NCBI RefSeq assembly: GCF_004135345.1
Contig: NZ_CP035495.1
Span: 806,001 to 870,000, forward strand
From: Xylanimonas allomyrinae
GTDB lineage: Bacteria > Actinomycetota > Actinomycetes > Actinomycetales > Cellulomonadaceae
DNA: 64,000 bases
Direction of reading: 5' to 3'
Shown: one piece after another, positions 50,333 through 61,725 of the stretch
How positions within the stretch are numbered: position 1 is the stretch's first letter
Layout of the letters: each line of letters opens with the position of its first letter
Translations under genes and position numbers: made by a program
Notes under the pieces: generated by a model
Seen by the model: the letters and a program-made list of their open reading frames with translations, nothing else
Database searches by the model: none
Told to the model about the DNA's origin: nothing

Positions 50333-51318
50333 TGGTCCACGAGCTGCCGGCCTGGTTCCAGGCGGTCGCCCTCGGCGCGATGGGCGTCCTGCTGGTCGCC
50401 GACCTCGTCGTCGTCGCACGGCGCCCCCACGTCCCGAGCCTGCGCGAGAGCGCGCTGTGGGTCGCCTTCTACGTGGCTCTCGCGCTCGCGTTCTTCGGGA
50501 TCCTGTGGGCCGTGGGCGGCCAGGCTCCGGCCGGCGAGTTCGTCGCGGGCTGGCTCACCGAGTACTCGCTGAGCGTCGACAACCTGTTCGTCTTCGTCAT
50601 CATCATGACCAGGTTCTCCGTGCCCCGGGAGTACCAGCAGCGCGTCCTCATGGTCGGGATCATCGTCGCCCTCGTCCTGCGCGCCGGGTTCATCCTCGCC
50701 GGGGCCGCCGTGATCGAGCGGTTCGTGTGGGTGTTCTACCTGTTCGGCGCGTTCCTCATCTACACCGCGATCAAGCTGCTGCGCGGCGACGACGACGCCG
50801 AGGAGTTCGAGGAGAACGCCCTCATCCGCGCGCTGCGCCGCGTCCTGCCGCTGCACCACGAGTACGACGGCGGCCGGCTGCGCACCGACGTCGGCGGCAA
50901 GCGGCTGTTCACGCCGATGGTCGTCGTGTTCGTGGCGATCGGGTCGACCGACGTGCTGTTCGCGCTCGACTCGATCCCCGCGATCTTCGGGCTCACGCAG
51001 GACCCGTTCATCGTGTTCTCCACGAACCTGTTCGCCCTCATGGGGCTGCGCCAGCTCTACTTCCTGCTCGGCGGCCTGCTCGAGCGGCTCGTCTACCTGC
51101 CGTACGCGCTCGCGGTGATCCTCGGGTTCATCGGGCTCAAGCTCATCCTCGAGGCCCTGCACGCCAACCAGCTCTCGTTCCTCAACGGCGGGCAGGGGGT
51201 GTCGTGGGCGCCCGAGATCCCGATCTGGCTCTCGCTCCTGGTCATCCTGGGGTCGCTGACGACGGCGACCGTGGCGAGCCTGGTACGCACCCGGCGCCGG
51301 GACGCGCTCGCGGACTGA
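50332..51318 (+). CDS. TerC-family integral membrane protein, second of a tandem pair
   Basis: A 328-aa paralogue of the preceding gene with the same layout: EYSLSVDNLFVFVIIMTRF and AIGSTDVLFALDSIPAIFGLT. The two proteins are clearly related along their whole length but diverge in the loop after helix 4 and at both ends, so the duplication is not recent. One-base overlap with the first copy means both sit under the same riboswitch. They might form a heteromer or serve different metals. Confidence 0.9.
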   Translation: MVHELPAWFQAVALGAMGVLLVADLVVVARRPHVPSLRESALWVAFYVALALAFFGILWAVGGQAPAGEFVAGWLTEYSLSVDNLFVFVIIMTRFSVPREYQQRVLMVGIIVALVLRAGFILAGAAVIERFVWVFYLFGAFLIYTAIKLLRGDDDAEEFEENALIRALRRVLPLHHEYDGGRLRTDVGGKRLFTPMVVVFVAIGSTDVLFALDSIPAIFGLTQDPFIVFSTNLFALMGLRQLYFLLGGLLERLVYLPYALAVILGFIGLKLILEALHANQLSFLNGGQGVSWAPEIPIWLSLLVILGSLTTATVASLVRTRRRDALAD

Positions 51319-51323
51319 CGGGA

Positions 51324-51348
51324 GCCCGGCGCGCGGAGCGCCGCGGGC
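51324..51348. terminator. GC-rich hairpin between convergent terC2 and P-loop gene
   Basis: GCCCGGCGC (51324-51332) can pair with GCGCC...GGGC (51338-51348) with a two-base bulge and a GCGGA loop. It lies in the 33-base gap between two convergent genes. No T-tract; weak evidence. Confidence 0.35.
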
Positions 51349-51351
51349 CGG

Positions 51352-51911
51352 TCACCCCTGTGGTGGCCGGGCCGCCGGATCGAGCGAGCGCAGCCAGCGC
51401 CGCGCCTCCCGCGGGGAGCGCAACCGGACGACGCGTGGGTCGGTCGCGGCGAGGGCCGCATAGCGCGCCCGATAGCGCGCGTGCTCGGTCCACGCCCAGC
51501 GCACGATGTTCTGCTCGGGGTCGCGTGACAGGAGGTTCGCGAGCCGCTCGCGGTTGCCGTGCCACAGCTCGCGCCTGGTGATGCCGCGGGCGAGCGTCCG
51601 CCGGATGACGCGCCGCATGACCAGTCGCCGGGGTAGTCGAGCCACAGCACGGCGTCCGCGTCGTCGAGCGCGCCGCGCAGCGTGGAGGCCCAGTTGCCGT
51701 CGGCGACCCAGCCGGCCGCGCCCGGCCCGGCGAGGAACTGCGCGAGGCGCCGGTGGGCGTCGTCGATGTCCCGGTGGGTCCAGTCCGTGTCCCAGAACAC
51801 CTCGTCGAGCTCGAGCCGCGGGACCGCGAGCCGGCGGGCGACGGCGCGTGCGAACGTCGACTTGCCCGCGCCGGAGTTCCCGACGACGCGCACGCGCCGC
51901 GGCGCGCTCAT
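51352..51911 (-). pseudogene. Small P-loop NTPase (adenylate-kinase-like, topology-modulation type), one frameshift as read
   Basis: A predicted 186-aa kinase-like protein. P-loop VVGNSGAGKSTFARAVARRL at residues 9-28, then LELDEVFWDTDW, WVADGNWASTLRGALDDADAVLWLDYP. At about 51627-51633 (cgccgggg on the plus strand) one base is missing; the other frame continues RLVMRRVIRRTLARGITRRELWHGNRERLANLLSRDPEQ, which is the typical second half of this family. Role unknown. The ATG overlaps the stop of the YciI-like gene upstream (ATGA), so the two form an operon. Confidence 0.8.
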
Positions 51912-52201
51912 CGTGCGAGCGAGCCGATCACCGGGACCCACTCGCGCACGGTGCGTTCGGTGACGAGCCCGGCGTGGCGGAAGGGGTCGGCGTCGAGCAG
52001 CGCCGCCGCGGCGGCGGCGTCGTCCGCGTCGACGACGATGAGCGCGCCCGCGGGGGCGCCGTCGTCGGGCACGAGCGGTCCGGAGACGACGACGCGGCCC
52101 GCGTCGTGCAGCGCGCGCAGGAAGGCTCGGTGCTCGGGCCGGAGCGCGTCGAGGCGCTCGGCGTCGGGGGAGTAGACGTAGGTGACGGCGAAGACGGCCA
52201 T
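51908..52201 (-). CDS. YciI-family protein
   Basis: A 97-aa ferredoxin-like alpha/beta protein of the YciI/YCII-related family. The His of the active-site region is in LRPEHRAFLRALHDAG, with VSGPLVPDDGAPAGALIVVDADD and DPFRHAGLVTERTVREWVPVIG following. Cellular role unknown; related proteins degrade small chlorinated or dicarbonyl compounds. I take the ATG at 52201; another at 52210 adds three residues. TTGGAT ends seven bases before the ATG. Confidence 0.85.
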   Translation of the reverse strand: MAVFAVTYVYSPDAERLDALRPEHRAFLRALHDAGRVVVSGPLVPDDGAPAGALIVVDADDAAAAAALLDADPFRHAGLVTERTVREWVPVIGSLAR

Positions 52202-52206
52202 GCCCG

Positions 52207-53220
52207 TCATCCAAGCACCGTCACCGGCGCCTGAAGGACACCCGTACCGGGACGGGCGTCCTTCAGGCGCCGGGATGCGCTGCGTGCCTGTCCGCACGTG
52301 ATCGAGGCACCTGGCGGAGAGGCTGGCTCTGGCCGCCGGAGGTCAGGCGCGGGCCGTCGGCGCTGCGGGTTGGGGGCCGCGTGCTCGGTCGCCCAGGTCA
52401 GGGCGTAGTCCGCGATCTCCTCCCAGCCGTCCTGTGAGACCAGCCGGTGGGTGCGCCCCGTGAACTCGCGGTACTCGACGACGGCAGGCGAGCTCGTGGC
52501 GCGGTACTTCTTGACGATCGCCTTGCCGATGGCCGGCGGGACCACGTGGTCCTTGTCGCCCGTGAGGATCAGCAGCGGGGCACGGTCGGCACGCGCGAAG
52601 TCGGCCTGCGTGACTCCCTTGCCGCCGATGGCGCCGGCGACGCCCTCGAAGAACACGCGGTTGTAGGAGTTGACCGCCTGCTCGGCCCAGATGCGGTCGC
52701 TCTCCGAGCGGGGCAGGTCGTTGCCGAACGTGAAGTGGAAGTGGCGTTTGCTCAGCGGTTTGGCGCCCTTGCGCCCGAAGGGGTTCGCCAGGATGGGCGC
52801 GCCGGTCCACGCCGTCGACGGCGGGAGGGTCGAGATGCCGGCGGGCTGGCCCGGTGCGACTCCGACGTAGGCGACGCCCAGGCCACGGTCGGCGAGGAGC
52901 TGGGTGATGAGGCCGCCGAACGAGTGGCCCATGATGATCGGCTTTGCGGGCAGGGCCCGGATGATGCGCTCGTAGTGGTCGACGATCTGGGCGAGCCCGA
53001 TGCCCCGCAGCGCCGACGGGTCGCGGCGTACGTCCTGCGGCGAGCGGTCGTCGATCCCGGGCCAGCCGGGCACGATCACCTCGTGGCCGGCGGCGCGGAA
53101 GCGGGCGGCCCAGGTGTCCCAGCTTTTCGGGGTCATCCAGAGCCCGTGGATGAGGACGATCGGGGGTTTGGGTGCGGTCCCGGTGGGGGTGGCGGCCGGG
53201 GTGGTGGCGGTGGCGTTCAT
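52207..53220 (-). CDS. Alpha/beta hydrolase, C terminus probably misread
   Basis: An alpha/beta hydrolase with PIVLIHGLWMTPKSW (oxyanion loop), the nucleophile elbow IIMGHSFGGL, the acid in LTGDKDHVVP and the catalytic His in GRTHRLVSQDGW. It resembles haloperoxidase/esterase-like hydrolases; substrate unknown. As read it is 337 aa, but the last 45 residues (NPQRRRPAPDLRR...) run through the hairpin terminator at 52224. Adding one G to the G5 run at 52372-52376 would end the protein as APQPAAPTARA at 52343, a normal length for the family, upstream of the terminator. Divergent from a TetR gene, with shared operators. Confidence 0.82.
   Translation of the reverse strand: MNATATTPAATPTGTAPKPPIVLIHGLWMTPKSWDTWAARFRAAGHEVIVPGWPGIDDRSPQDVRRDPSALRGIGLAQIVDHYERIIRALPAKPIIMGHSFGGLITQLLADRGLGVAYVGVAPGQPAGISTLPPSTAWTGAPILANPFGRKGAKPLSKRHFHFTFGNDLPRSESDRIWAEQAVNSYNRVFFEGVAGAIGGKGVTQADFARADRAPLLILTGDKDHVVPPAIGKAIVKKYRATSSPAVVEYREFTGRTHRLVSQDGWEEIADYALTWATEHAAPNPQRRRPAPDLRRPEPASPPGASITCGQARSASRRLKDARPGTGVLQAPVTVLG
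52224..52273. terminator. Strong hairpin terminator after the hydrolase gene
   Basis: CCGGCGCCTGAAGGAC (52224-52239) and its exact complement (52258-52273) form a 16-bp stem, continued inward after an A/C mismatch by CCCGT/ACGGG around an ACCGGG loop. It separates the hydrolase transcript from the YciI/P-loop operon. Confidence 0.85.
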
Positions 53221-53282
53221 GGTCTCGGTCCTGTCGGTGCGGGAGTCGGTGCGGGGAGTCGTGGTGGCTCCGTCCGTCGTGT

Positions 53283-53331
53283 AGAACGATCATTCTCCCG
53301 GGGGTGTTCCCACCACAAGACCGATCGTTCT
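53283..53331. promoter_or_regulatory. Paired TetR operators between hydrolase and tetR
   Basis: Two near-palindromes, AGAACGATCATTCT (53283-53296) and AGACCGATCGTTCT (53318-53331), share the AGAnnGATCnTTCT pattern and stand 35 bp centre to centre. The second abuts the TATTCT -10 of tetR. The first overlaps the -10 region (AATGAT) of the hydrolase on the other strand. This fits a regulator that represses itself and the divergent gene. Confidence 0.7.
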
Positions 53332-53342
53332 ATTCTGGGTGG

Positions 53343-53915
53343 GTGAAATCCGAGAGCCTTGCCCGCGCGCGCCTCCTCGACGCCGCCACCCGCCTCTTCT
53401 ACGCCGAGGGCATCCACACCGTGGGCGTTGACAAGATCGTCGCGCACGGGCACGTCACGCGCGCGACGTTCTACCGGCACTTCCCGGCCAAGGAGAACCT
53501 CGTCGAGGCGTACGTCGGCGTCGAGGACGCCGCGATCCGAGCCGCGTTCGACGCCGCGCGCGCCTCCTCGTCCGACCCGCGCGAGCTCGCCGAGGCGGTC
53601 GTCGCCGGCATCGCCGACGACGTCGCGCACCGGCACTCGCGCGGCTGCCCGTTCATCAACGCGGCCGCCGAGTACCCCGACGCCGAGTCGGGCGTGCGAC
53701 GAGCCGTCCGTGAGCACCGCGAGTGGTTCCGCGCGGCGCTGCGCGAGGTGGCCACGGGCGTCGGCCACCCGGAGCCCGACGTCGCCGCGGGCCGTCTCGT
53801 GCTGCTGCGCGACGCCGCCCTGGTGGGCGGGTACCTCGACGGCTGGGAGCGGGTCAAGCAGGTGTTCGTCGACTCCGCGCGTGCTGTCCTGGGGCTCGAC
53901 GGCGAACCCCGCTAG
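53343..53915 (+). CDS. TetR-family transcriptional regulator
   Basis: A 190-aa repressor. The helix-turn-helix is at residues 8-50: ARARLLDAATRLFYAEGIHTVGVDKIVAHGHVTRATFYRHFPAKENLV. The C-terminal ligand domain has RGCPFINAAAEYPD, typical of a subgroup with a Cys in the ligand pocket. Its likely targets are itself and the divergent hydrolase. GTG start; TATTCT (53331-53336) ends six bases before it and there is no ribosome-binding site. Confidence 0.88.
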   Translation: MKSESLARARLLDAATRLFYAEGIHTVGVDKIVAHGHVTRATFYRHFPAKENLVEAYVGVEDAAIRAAFDAARASSSDPRELAEAVVAGIADDVAHRHSRGCPFINAAAEYPDAESGVRRAVREHREWFRAALREVATGVGHPEPDVAAGRLVLLRDAALVGGYLDGWERVKQVFVDSARAVLGLDGEPR

Positions 53916-53925
53916 GGTCGGCGAC

Positions 53926-54618
53926 ATGTCCGGACCCGAACGCGACGTCGCGGTGTCCGTCCGCGAGGCGACCCGCACGCACGGCACCGTGCAGGTGCTC
54001 GCCGCGACCTCGGCCGAGATCGCCGCCGGGGAGGCGCTCGTGGTCTGGGGCCCCAACGGGTCTGGGAAGACGACGCTGCTGCGGCTCGTCGCGGGCACCG
54101 ACCTCCCGACGTCGGGCAGCGTGCACGTGCTGGGATCACCAGCATTCGACGCGCGACGCACCCGGCGCGAGGACATCGCGGTGCTCCTCGACGGACTCTC
54201 GTCCTACCCCGACCTGACCGTCGCCGAGCACCTCGCCCTCGTCGCCTCCGCCTGGGGGCGCCGCCACGTGCTCGGCACACGCCCGGCCCCCAGCGTCGAC
54301 GACGCGCTCGACGCCGCCGGTCTCACCCGCGTGCGCGACCAGTACCCCGGCGAGCTGTCGTCCGGGGAGTCGCAGATGTTCGCCCTCGCCTGCACTCTCT
54401 ACCGGCCCGGAGCGCTGGTCGTCCTCGACGAGCCCGAGCAGCGGCTGGACGCCGCGTGGCGGCAACGGTGCCGCGCGCTGCTCCTGGCCGCCCTGGACGC
54501 GGGGCGCACGCTCGTGGTCAGCACGCACGACAGGCTCCTGCGTGCGGCGCTGGTCGAAGACCGCACCGACGGCACCCGGCGAGGCGTCCAGATCGAGCTC
54601 GCAGCGCCCGCACGATGA
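53926..54618 (+). CDS. ABC transporter ATP-binding protein
   Basis: A 230-aa stand-alone ATPase. Walker A WGPNGSGKTTLLRLVAG (about residues 40-56), a signature altered to LSSGESQ near residue 146, Walker B GALVVLDEPEQRLD near 168 and the switch His in VVSTHDRLL. The Glu after Walker B is present. It is coupled by ATGA to the membrane protein downstream, its likely permease. ATG start with TAGGGT (53913-53918) seven bases upstream, so it probably has its own promoter despite following tetR by ten bases. Substrate unknown. Confidence 0.85.
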   Translation: MSGPERDVAVSVREATRTHGTVQVLAATSAEIAAGEALVVWGPNGSGKTTLLRLVAGTDLPTSGSVHVLGSPAFDARRTRREDIAVLLDGLSSYPDLTVAEHLALVASAWGRRHVLGTRPAPSVDDALDAAGLTRVRDQYPGELSSGESQMFALACTLYRPGALVVLDEPEQRLDAAWRQRCRALLLAALDAGRTLVVSTHDRLLRAALVEDRTDGTRRGVQIELAAPAR

Positions 54619-56104
54619 GCGCGCGCGATCCCGCAGGCGCCGCGGCCTACCGCGTCTGGCGTCGCCCGCTGCTGCGACGGCGCGCCGAGAGCGGAAACGG
54701 CACCGCCTATGTCGTCTACGTGACGGCGCTCGTCGCCGGGACCTACGGCTCGATGCTCTGGTCCTTCGTCGCATCGCTCGGCCTGGGCGCGACGGTGCCG
54801 GGCTGGCCCCTGGAGCGCGTCGCGCCGCTGACGGCCGCAGCGGCCGCGGTGGCCGCCGTCGCGCTCGCGCGGGTCGGCCTGCCGCTGATCGTCCAGCCCC
54901 GCGAGGCGGTCTTCGCGCTCGGCGGCCAGTTCCGCCCGGGCGTCGTCCTGCGCGGGCGCGGCATCGCCGCGCTCGTGGGCGGCGCCGCGCTCGGCGCACT
55001 CGTCGGCGCGGCGGGTGCCGTCGGCGCGGGTGCGCACGCCGTCGCCGGGGGCGTGTACGGGGCAGCGGCGGGCGACGTCGCCGTCGCGCTCGGCGCCGCC
55101 GCGCAGGTGCGGCGCTGGCGGCGCGCGGCCGACATGACGGCGCTCGCGCTGCTCGCCCTCGCCGGCGCCGCGGCAGCAGGCGAGCGCGCGACCGCCGCGA
55201 TCGCCTGCATCGACGTCGTGACGGGGCGATATGCCGCGTGCCCGGGGACGACCGCGGCCGGCGCCCCGTTCGCGGCCGGTGCCGCCTGCATCGTCGCGTG
55301 GTGGGCGGTGCTCGGCGCGGTGCCGCGCGCGCTCGACGTCGACGACGCCGCGCGCCGCGGGGCGCAGGCGGGCGGAGCCGCGCAGGGGCTGGCGATCGGC
55401 GACCTGCAGGCCGTGGCCCGCATCGTCCCCAGCGGTTCGCCGGCTCGCGCCGCGCCCTGGTCTCCTGGCCCGTGCCCTGGCTCCTTCGGCACCGGCCCGT
55501 GCTCGCGCGCGACCTCGTGGGCCAGGCCCGGCGACCGGTCACGACGCTCGTCGCGGTGGCCGCCGGGGTGCTCGGCGGGTTCAGCTCACTGGCGTTCCCG
55601 TCGTCGGCAGGACGCGTGTCGGGGGCGCTCCTGCTGTTCGCCGCGACCGGAGGGCTCGCGCGCGGCCTCGTCGCCTTCCTGCGCCAGCCCGCCCCAGGCG
55701 GGCTGCTGCCAGGACGTGGACGCCGGGTGCTCGCGGAGCATGCGGCCGTCCCGCTCGCGGGCACCGGCCTGGCGCTCGGCGTTGCGGGCGTCGTCGCGGC
55801 TGCGCTCGGCGCCGGTGCGCCGGGGTGGGGCGGCGTCGTCGGACTCGGCCTGCTCGTGGTCGCGGCCCGGGCATGGGTCGCGAGCACGCCGACAGTGCCG
55901 GCCGCGCTCTACGCGCCGATCGTCACGCCCATGGGCGACCTGTCCCAGGTGGTCGTCGGGGCGTACGTCGTGCGCGGGTGGCTCGTCGTCGCGGGCGTCG
56001 CCTGGGCCGCAGGGGACGGCTCTCCGGTCCGGCAGCGGGCGGTCGTGGTGGCGGCCGTCGTCGTGATGGGGGCGCTCGCGGCCGAGCGCGCGGAGCGGGT
56101 GTGA
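54615..56104 (+). pseudogene. Multi-pass ABC permease partner, one frameshift as read
   Basis: A membrane protein of about 496 residues after repair with ten or more hydrophobic segments. The first frame runs from MSARDPAGAAAYRVWRRPLL to GDLQAVARIVP; homology-like hydrophobic sequence resumes one frame down with RFAGSRRALVSWPVPWLLRHRPVLARDLVGQARRP and continues to the stop at 56104. One base is missing at about 55426-55434 (gtccccagcgg). It may belong to the DUF6297-type proteins found beside such ATPases in actinobacteria; I am not certain. Translation is coupled to the ATPase gene by ATGA. Confidence 0.7.
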
Positions 56105-56151
56105 CCGGTCGCCCACCGCTCTGCGAGGCGCGCTGCGTCCTCCGACTTGCG

Positions 56152-56167
56152 TCGAACACTTGTGCGA
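56152..56167. promoter_or_regulatory. SOS box (LexA site) upstream of uvrA
   Basis: TCGAACACTTGTGCGA differs from the actinobacterial LexA consensus TCGAAC-N4-GTTCGA at one base of the right arm. It lies 30 bases before the uvrA start and overlaps a -35-like TTGTGC (56160-56165), with TAAGAT (56185-56190) as the -10. Damage-induced uvrA expression is the expected consequence. Confidence 0.75.
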
Positions 56168-56196
56168 GCGTGGGTGGGCGGACCTAAGATGCCGTG

Positions 56197-59088
<2,892 letters not shown>

Positions 59089-59163
59089 GCGCACCTGCGC
59101 CAGCCCGCACCCTGCGTGGCGCCATGCGCGGGCGTCGCCCGACGGCCCCCCTAGCGTTGCGTC

Positions 59164-59648
59164 ATGACAGTGCAGCACGACTACTCGGTGGACCTGACGT
59201 GGTCGGACGCCGCCGGGACGGGTTCGTTCGGCGGGTATTCGCGCGACCACGAGCTCGTGGCGCCGGACAAGTCCGAGCCGCTGCACGCGTCGGCGCCCGA
59301 GTGGTTCCGGGGGACAAGGCTCGCTACAGCGCGGGCGAGCTGTTCCTCGCCGCGGTCGCTTCGAGCCACATGGTGCGCTTCCTGGAGATCGCCTCCCAGG
59401 TGGGGCTCGTCGTGGTCGAGTACACCGATCATGTCGTCGCCACGGCCCGGCTCGGCTCGCGTGGTGACGGCATGCTGACGGACCTGACGCTCCACCCGAG
59501 CGTGACCGTGCGGCCGGGGCCGCACGCCAACGCCGCGGAGGTCCTGCTGCTGCACGAGCGCGCGCAGTCGATGAGCCTGGTGCGCCCGTGCCTGACGATC
59601 GGGGTCGGCATCATGTCGGGCCGGCTGACGGTGCTCGCCGAAGAGTGA
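59164..59648 (+). pseudogene. OsmC-family protein, one frameshift as read
   Basis: A predicted 161-aa protein of the OsmC/Ohr fold. The first frame gives MTVQHDYSVDLTWSDAAG to EWFRG; the next continues DKARYSAGELFLAAVASSHMVRFLEIA to the stop. One G is missing from the run at 59309-59313. Where OsmC peroxidases have a reactive Cys just before the His (CH), this protein has SSHM, while the second Cys (LVRPCLT) is kept. So thiol peroxidase activity is doubtful. TAGCGT (59152-59157) ends six bases before the ATG. Confidence 0.78.
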
Positions 59649-59683
59649 CCGGGTCTGTCGGGCCCTCGTCATAAGGTGGCCGT

Positions 59684-61725
59684 ATGCCCGATCCCGCCAC
59701 CTACCGCCCGGCGCCGGGGGAGATCCCGACGTCGCCGGGGGTGTACCGGTTCCGGGACCCGCACGGCCGGGTCATCTACGTCGGCAAGGCCAAGAGCCTG
59801 CGCCCGCGACTGTCGAGCTACTTCCAGGACATCGCGAACCTCCACCCGCGCACCCAGACGATGGTCACCACGGCGGCGTCCGTCGAGTGGACCGTCGTGG
59901 GCACGGAGGTCGAGGCGCTCGCCCTCGAGTACTCGTGGATCAAGCAGTTCGACCCGCGGTTCAACGTCAAGTACCGCGACGACAAGTCGTACCCGTATCT
60001 CGCGGTGACGATGGGCGAGCCGTTCCCGCGTGCCCAGGTGATGCGCGGGGCTAAACGCTCCGGGACGCGGTACTTCGGGCCGTACGGCCATGCGTGGGCG
60101 ATCCGCGAGACGCTCGACCTGCTGCTGCGGGTCTTCCCGATCCGCACGTGCTCGGCCGGGGTGTTCAAGCGTGCCGGTCAGGCCGGGCGCCCCTGCCTGC
60201 TCGGCTACATCGACAAGTGCTCGGCGCCGTGCGTGGGCCGTATCAGCCCCGAGGACCACCACCAGCTCGCGCAGGACTTCTGCGACTTCATGGCCGGCGA
60301 CACCCAGCGCTTCGTGCGACGGCTGGAGAAGCGCATGCGGGAGGCGGCCGCGAGCCTGGAGTACGAGCAGGCGGCGCGGCTGCGCGACGACATTCAGGCG
60401 CTGCAGCGAGCGCTGGAGAAGAACGCCGTCGTCCTGGGGGACGCGACCGACGCCGACGTGTTCGCGCTCGCCGGCGACGAGCTCGAGGCGGCCGTCCAGG
60501 TCTTCCACGTGCGAGGGGCCGCATCCGCGGGCAGCGCGGCTGGGTGGTCGAGAAGGTCGAGGACGTCACGGACGCCGAGCTGGTCGAGCACCTGCTCCAG
60601 CAGGTCTACGGCGACACGGTCGACGACGGCGGGGCCGCGGGCGTGCCGCGCGAGGTGCTGGTCCCGGTGCTTCCGCCCGACCCGCGGCAGGTCACGGCCT
60701 GGCTCACGGGCCTGCGCGGCGCCAAGGTCGAGGTGCGCGTCCCGCAGCGGGGCGACAAGCGCGAGCTCGCCGAGACCGTGCGCGCCAACGCCGAGCATGC
60801 GCTCGCCTTGCATCGCACGCGCCGCGCCGGCGACCTGACGACGCGCAGCCAGGCGCTGCGCGAGCTGCAGGAGGCGCTCGACCTCGACAGCGCCCCGCTG
60901 CGCATCGAGTGCTACGACGTGTCGCACACCCAGGGCACCTACCAGTCGGCGTCGATGGTGGTGTTCGAGGACGGGCTGGCACGCAAGAGCGAGTACCGGT
61001 CGTTCAGCGTGCGCGGGCCCGAGGGCGAGGGCGCACGGGACGACACCGCCGCGATGCACGAGGTCATCACGCGGCGGTTCCGCCGTTACCTCGCCGACCG
61101 GGCGCGGTCGAGCGAGCTGGAGCTGGAGCTCGAGTCGGGCGAGGTCGACGCGGAGGTCGAAGAGCCGGGCGGCGGCAAGCAGCGCTTCGCCTACCCGCCG
61201 CACCTGGTCGTCGTCGACGGCGGACCACCCCAGGTCGCCGCCGCACAGCGTGCCCTCGATGAGCTCGGAGTGACCGACGTCGCCCTGTGCGGGCTGGCGA
61301 AACGGCTGGAGGAGGTCTGGGTGCCGGGGGAGGAGTACCCCGTCATCCTCGAACGCTCGTCGGAGGGGTTGTACCTGCTGCAGCGCGTCCGCGACGAGGC
61401 GCACCGCTTCGCGATCACCCAGCACCGCAAGCGCCGCTCGAAGGGCATGACCGCCTCGGTGCTCGACGGCGTCGCGGGCCTGGGTCCGGCGCGGCAGAAG
61501 GCACTGCTGACGCACTTCGGCTCGGTCAAGCGCCTGCGCGCGGCGAGCGTCGAGGAGATCGCCAGCGTCCGCGGCATGGGGACGGCCACCGCAGAGGCGG
61601 TGGTCGCCGCGCTCCACCCGGCGCCGGACGCCGCCGCCGCGCCGGACGACACGACGGTGCCGGACGACGCCGCGGCCGCGCGGGAGGGGTCGCACGGCGA
61701 GACGGCTGGCATGCTGGGCGCATGA
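59684..61725 (+). pseudogene. uvrC: Excinuclease ABC subunit C, one frameshift as read
   Basis: Dual-incision nuclease of excision repair, 680 aa after repair. GIY-YIG domain at about 15-95 ([25 protein letters not shown]), the cysteine-containing [14 protein letters not shown] helices ([20 protein letters not shown]), the RNase H-like endonuclease core ([30 protein letters not shown]) and two helix-hairpin-helix motifs ([28 protein letters not shown]). The frame breaks after VFHVRG at about 60514-60520 (gcgaggggcc), where one G is missing; the other frame continues [23 protein letters not shown] (59672-59677) lies six bases before the ATG. The stop overlaps the rapZ ATG. Confidence 0.92.

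Noticed and set aside
50332-51318. Recent gene duplication or assembly duplication of terC
   Set aside because: The two copies differ throughout at the nucleotide level and in their loops, so they are old paralogues, not a duplicated contig segment.
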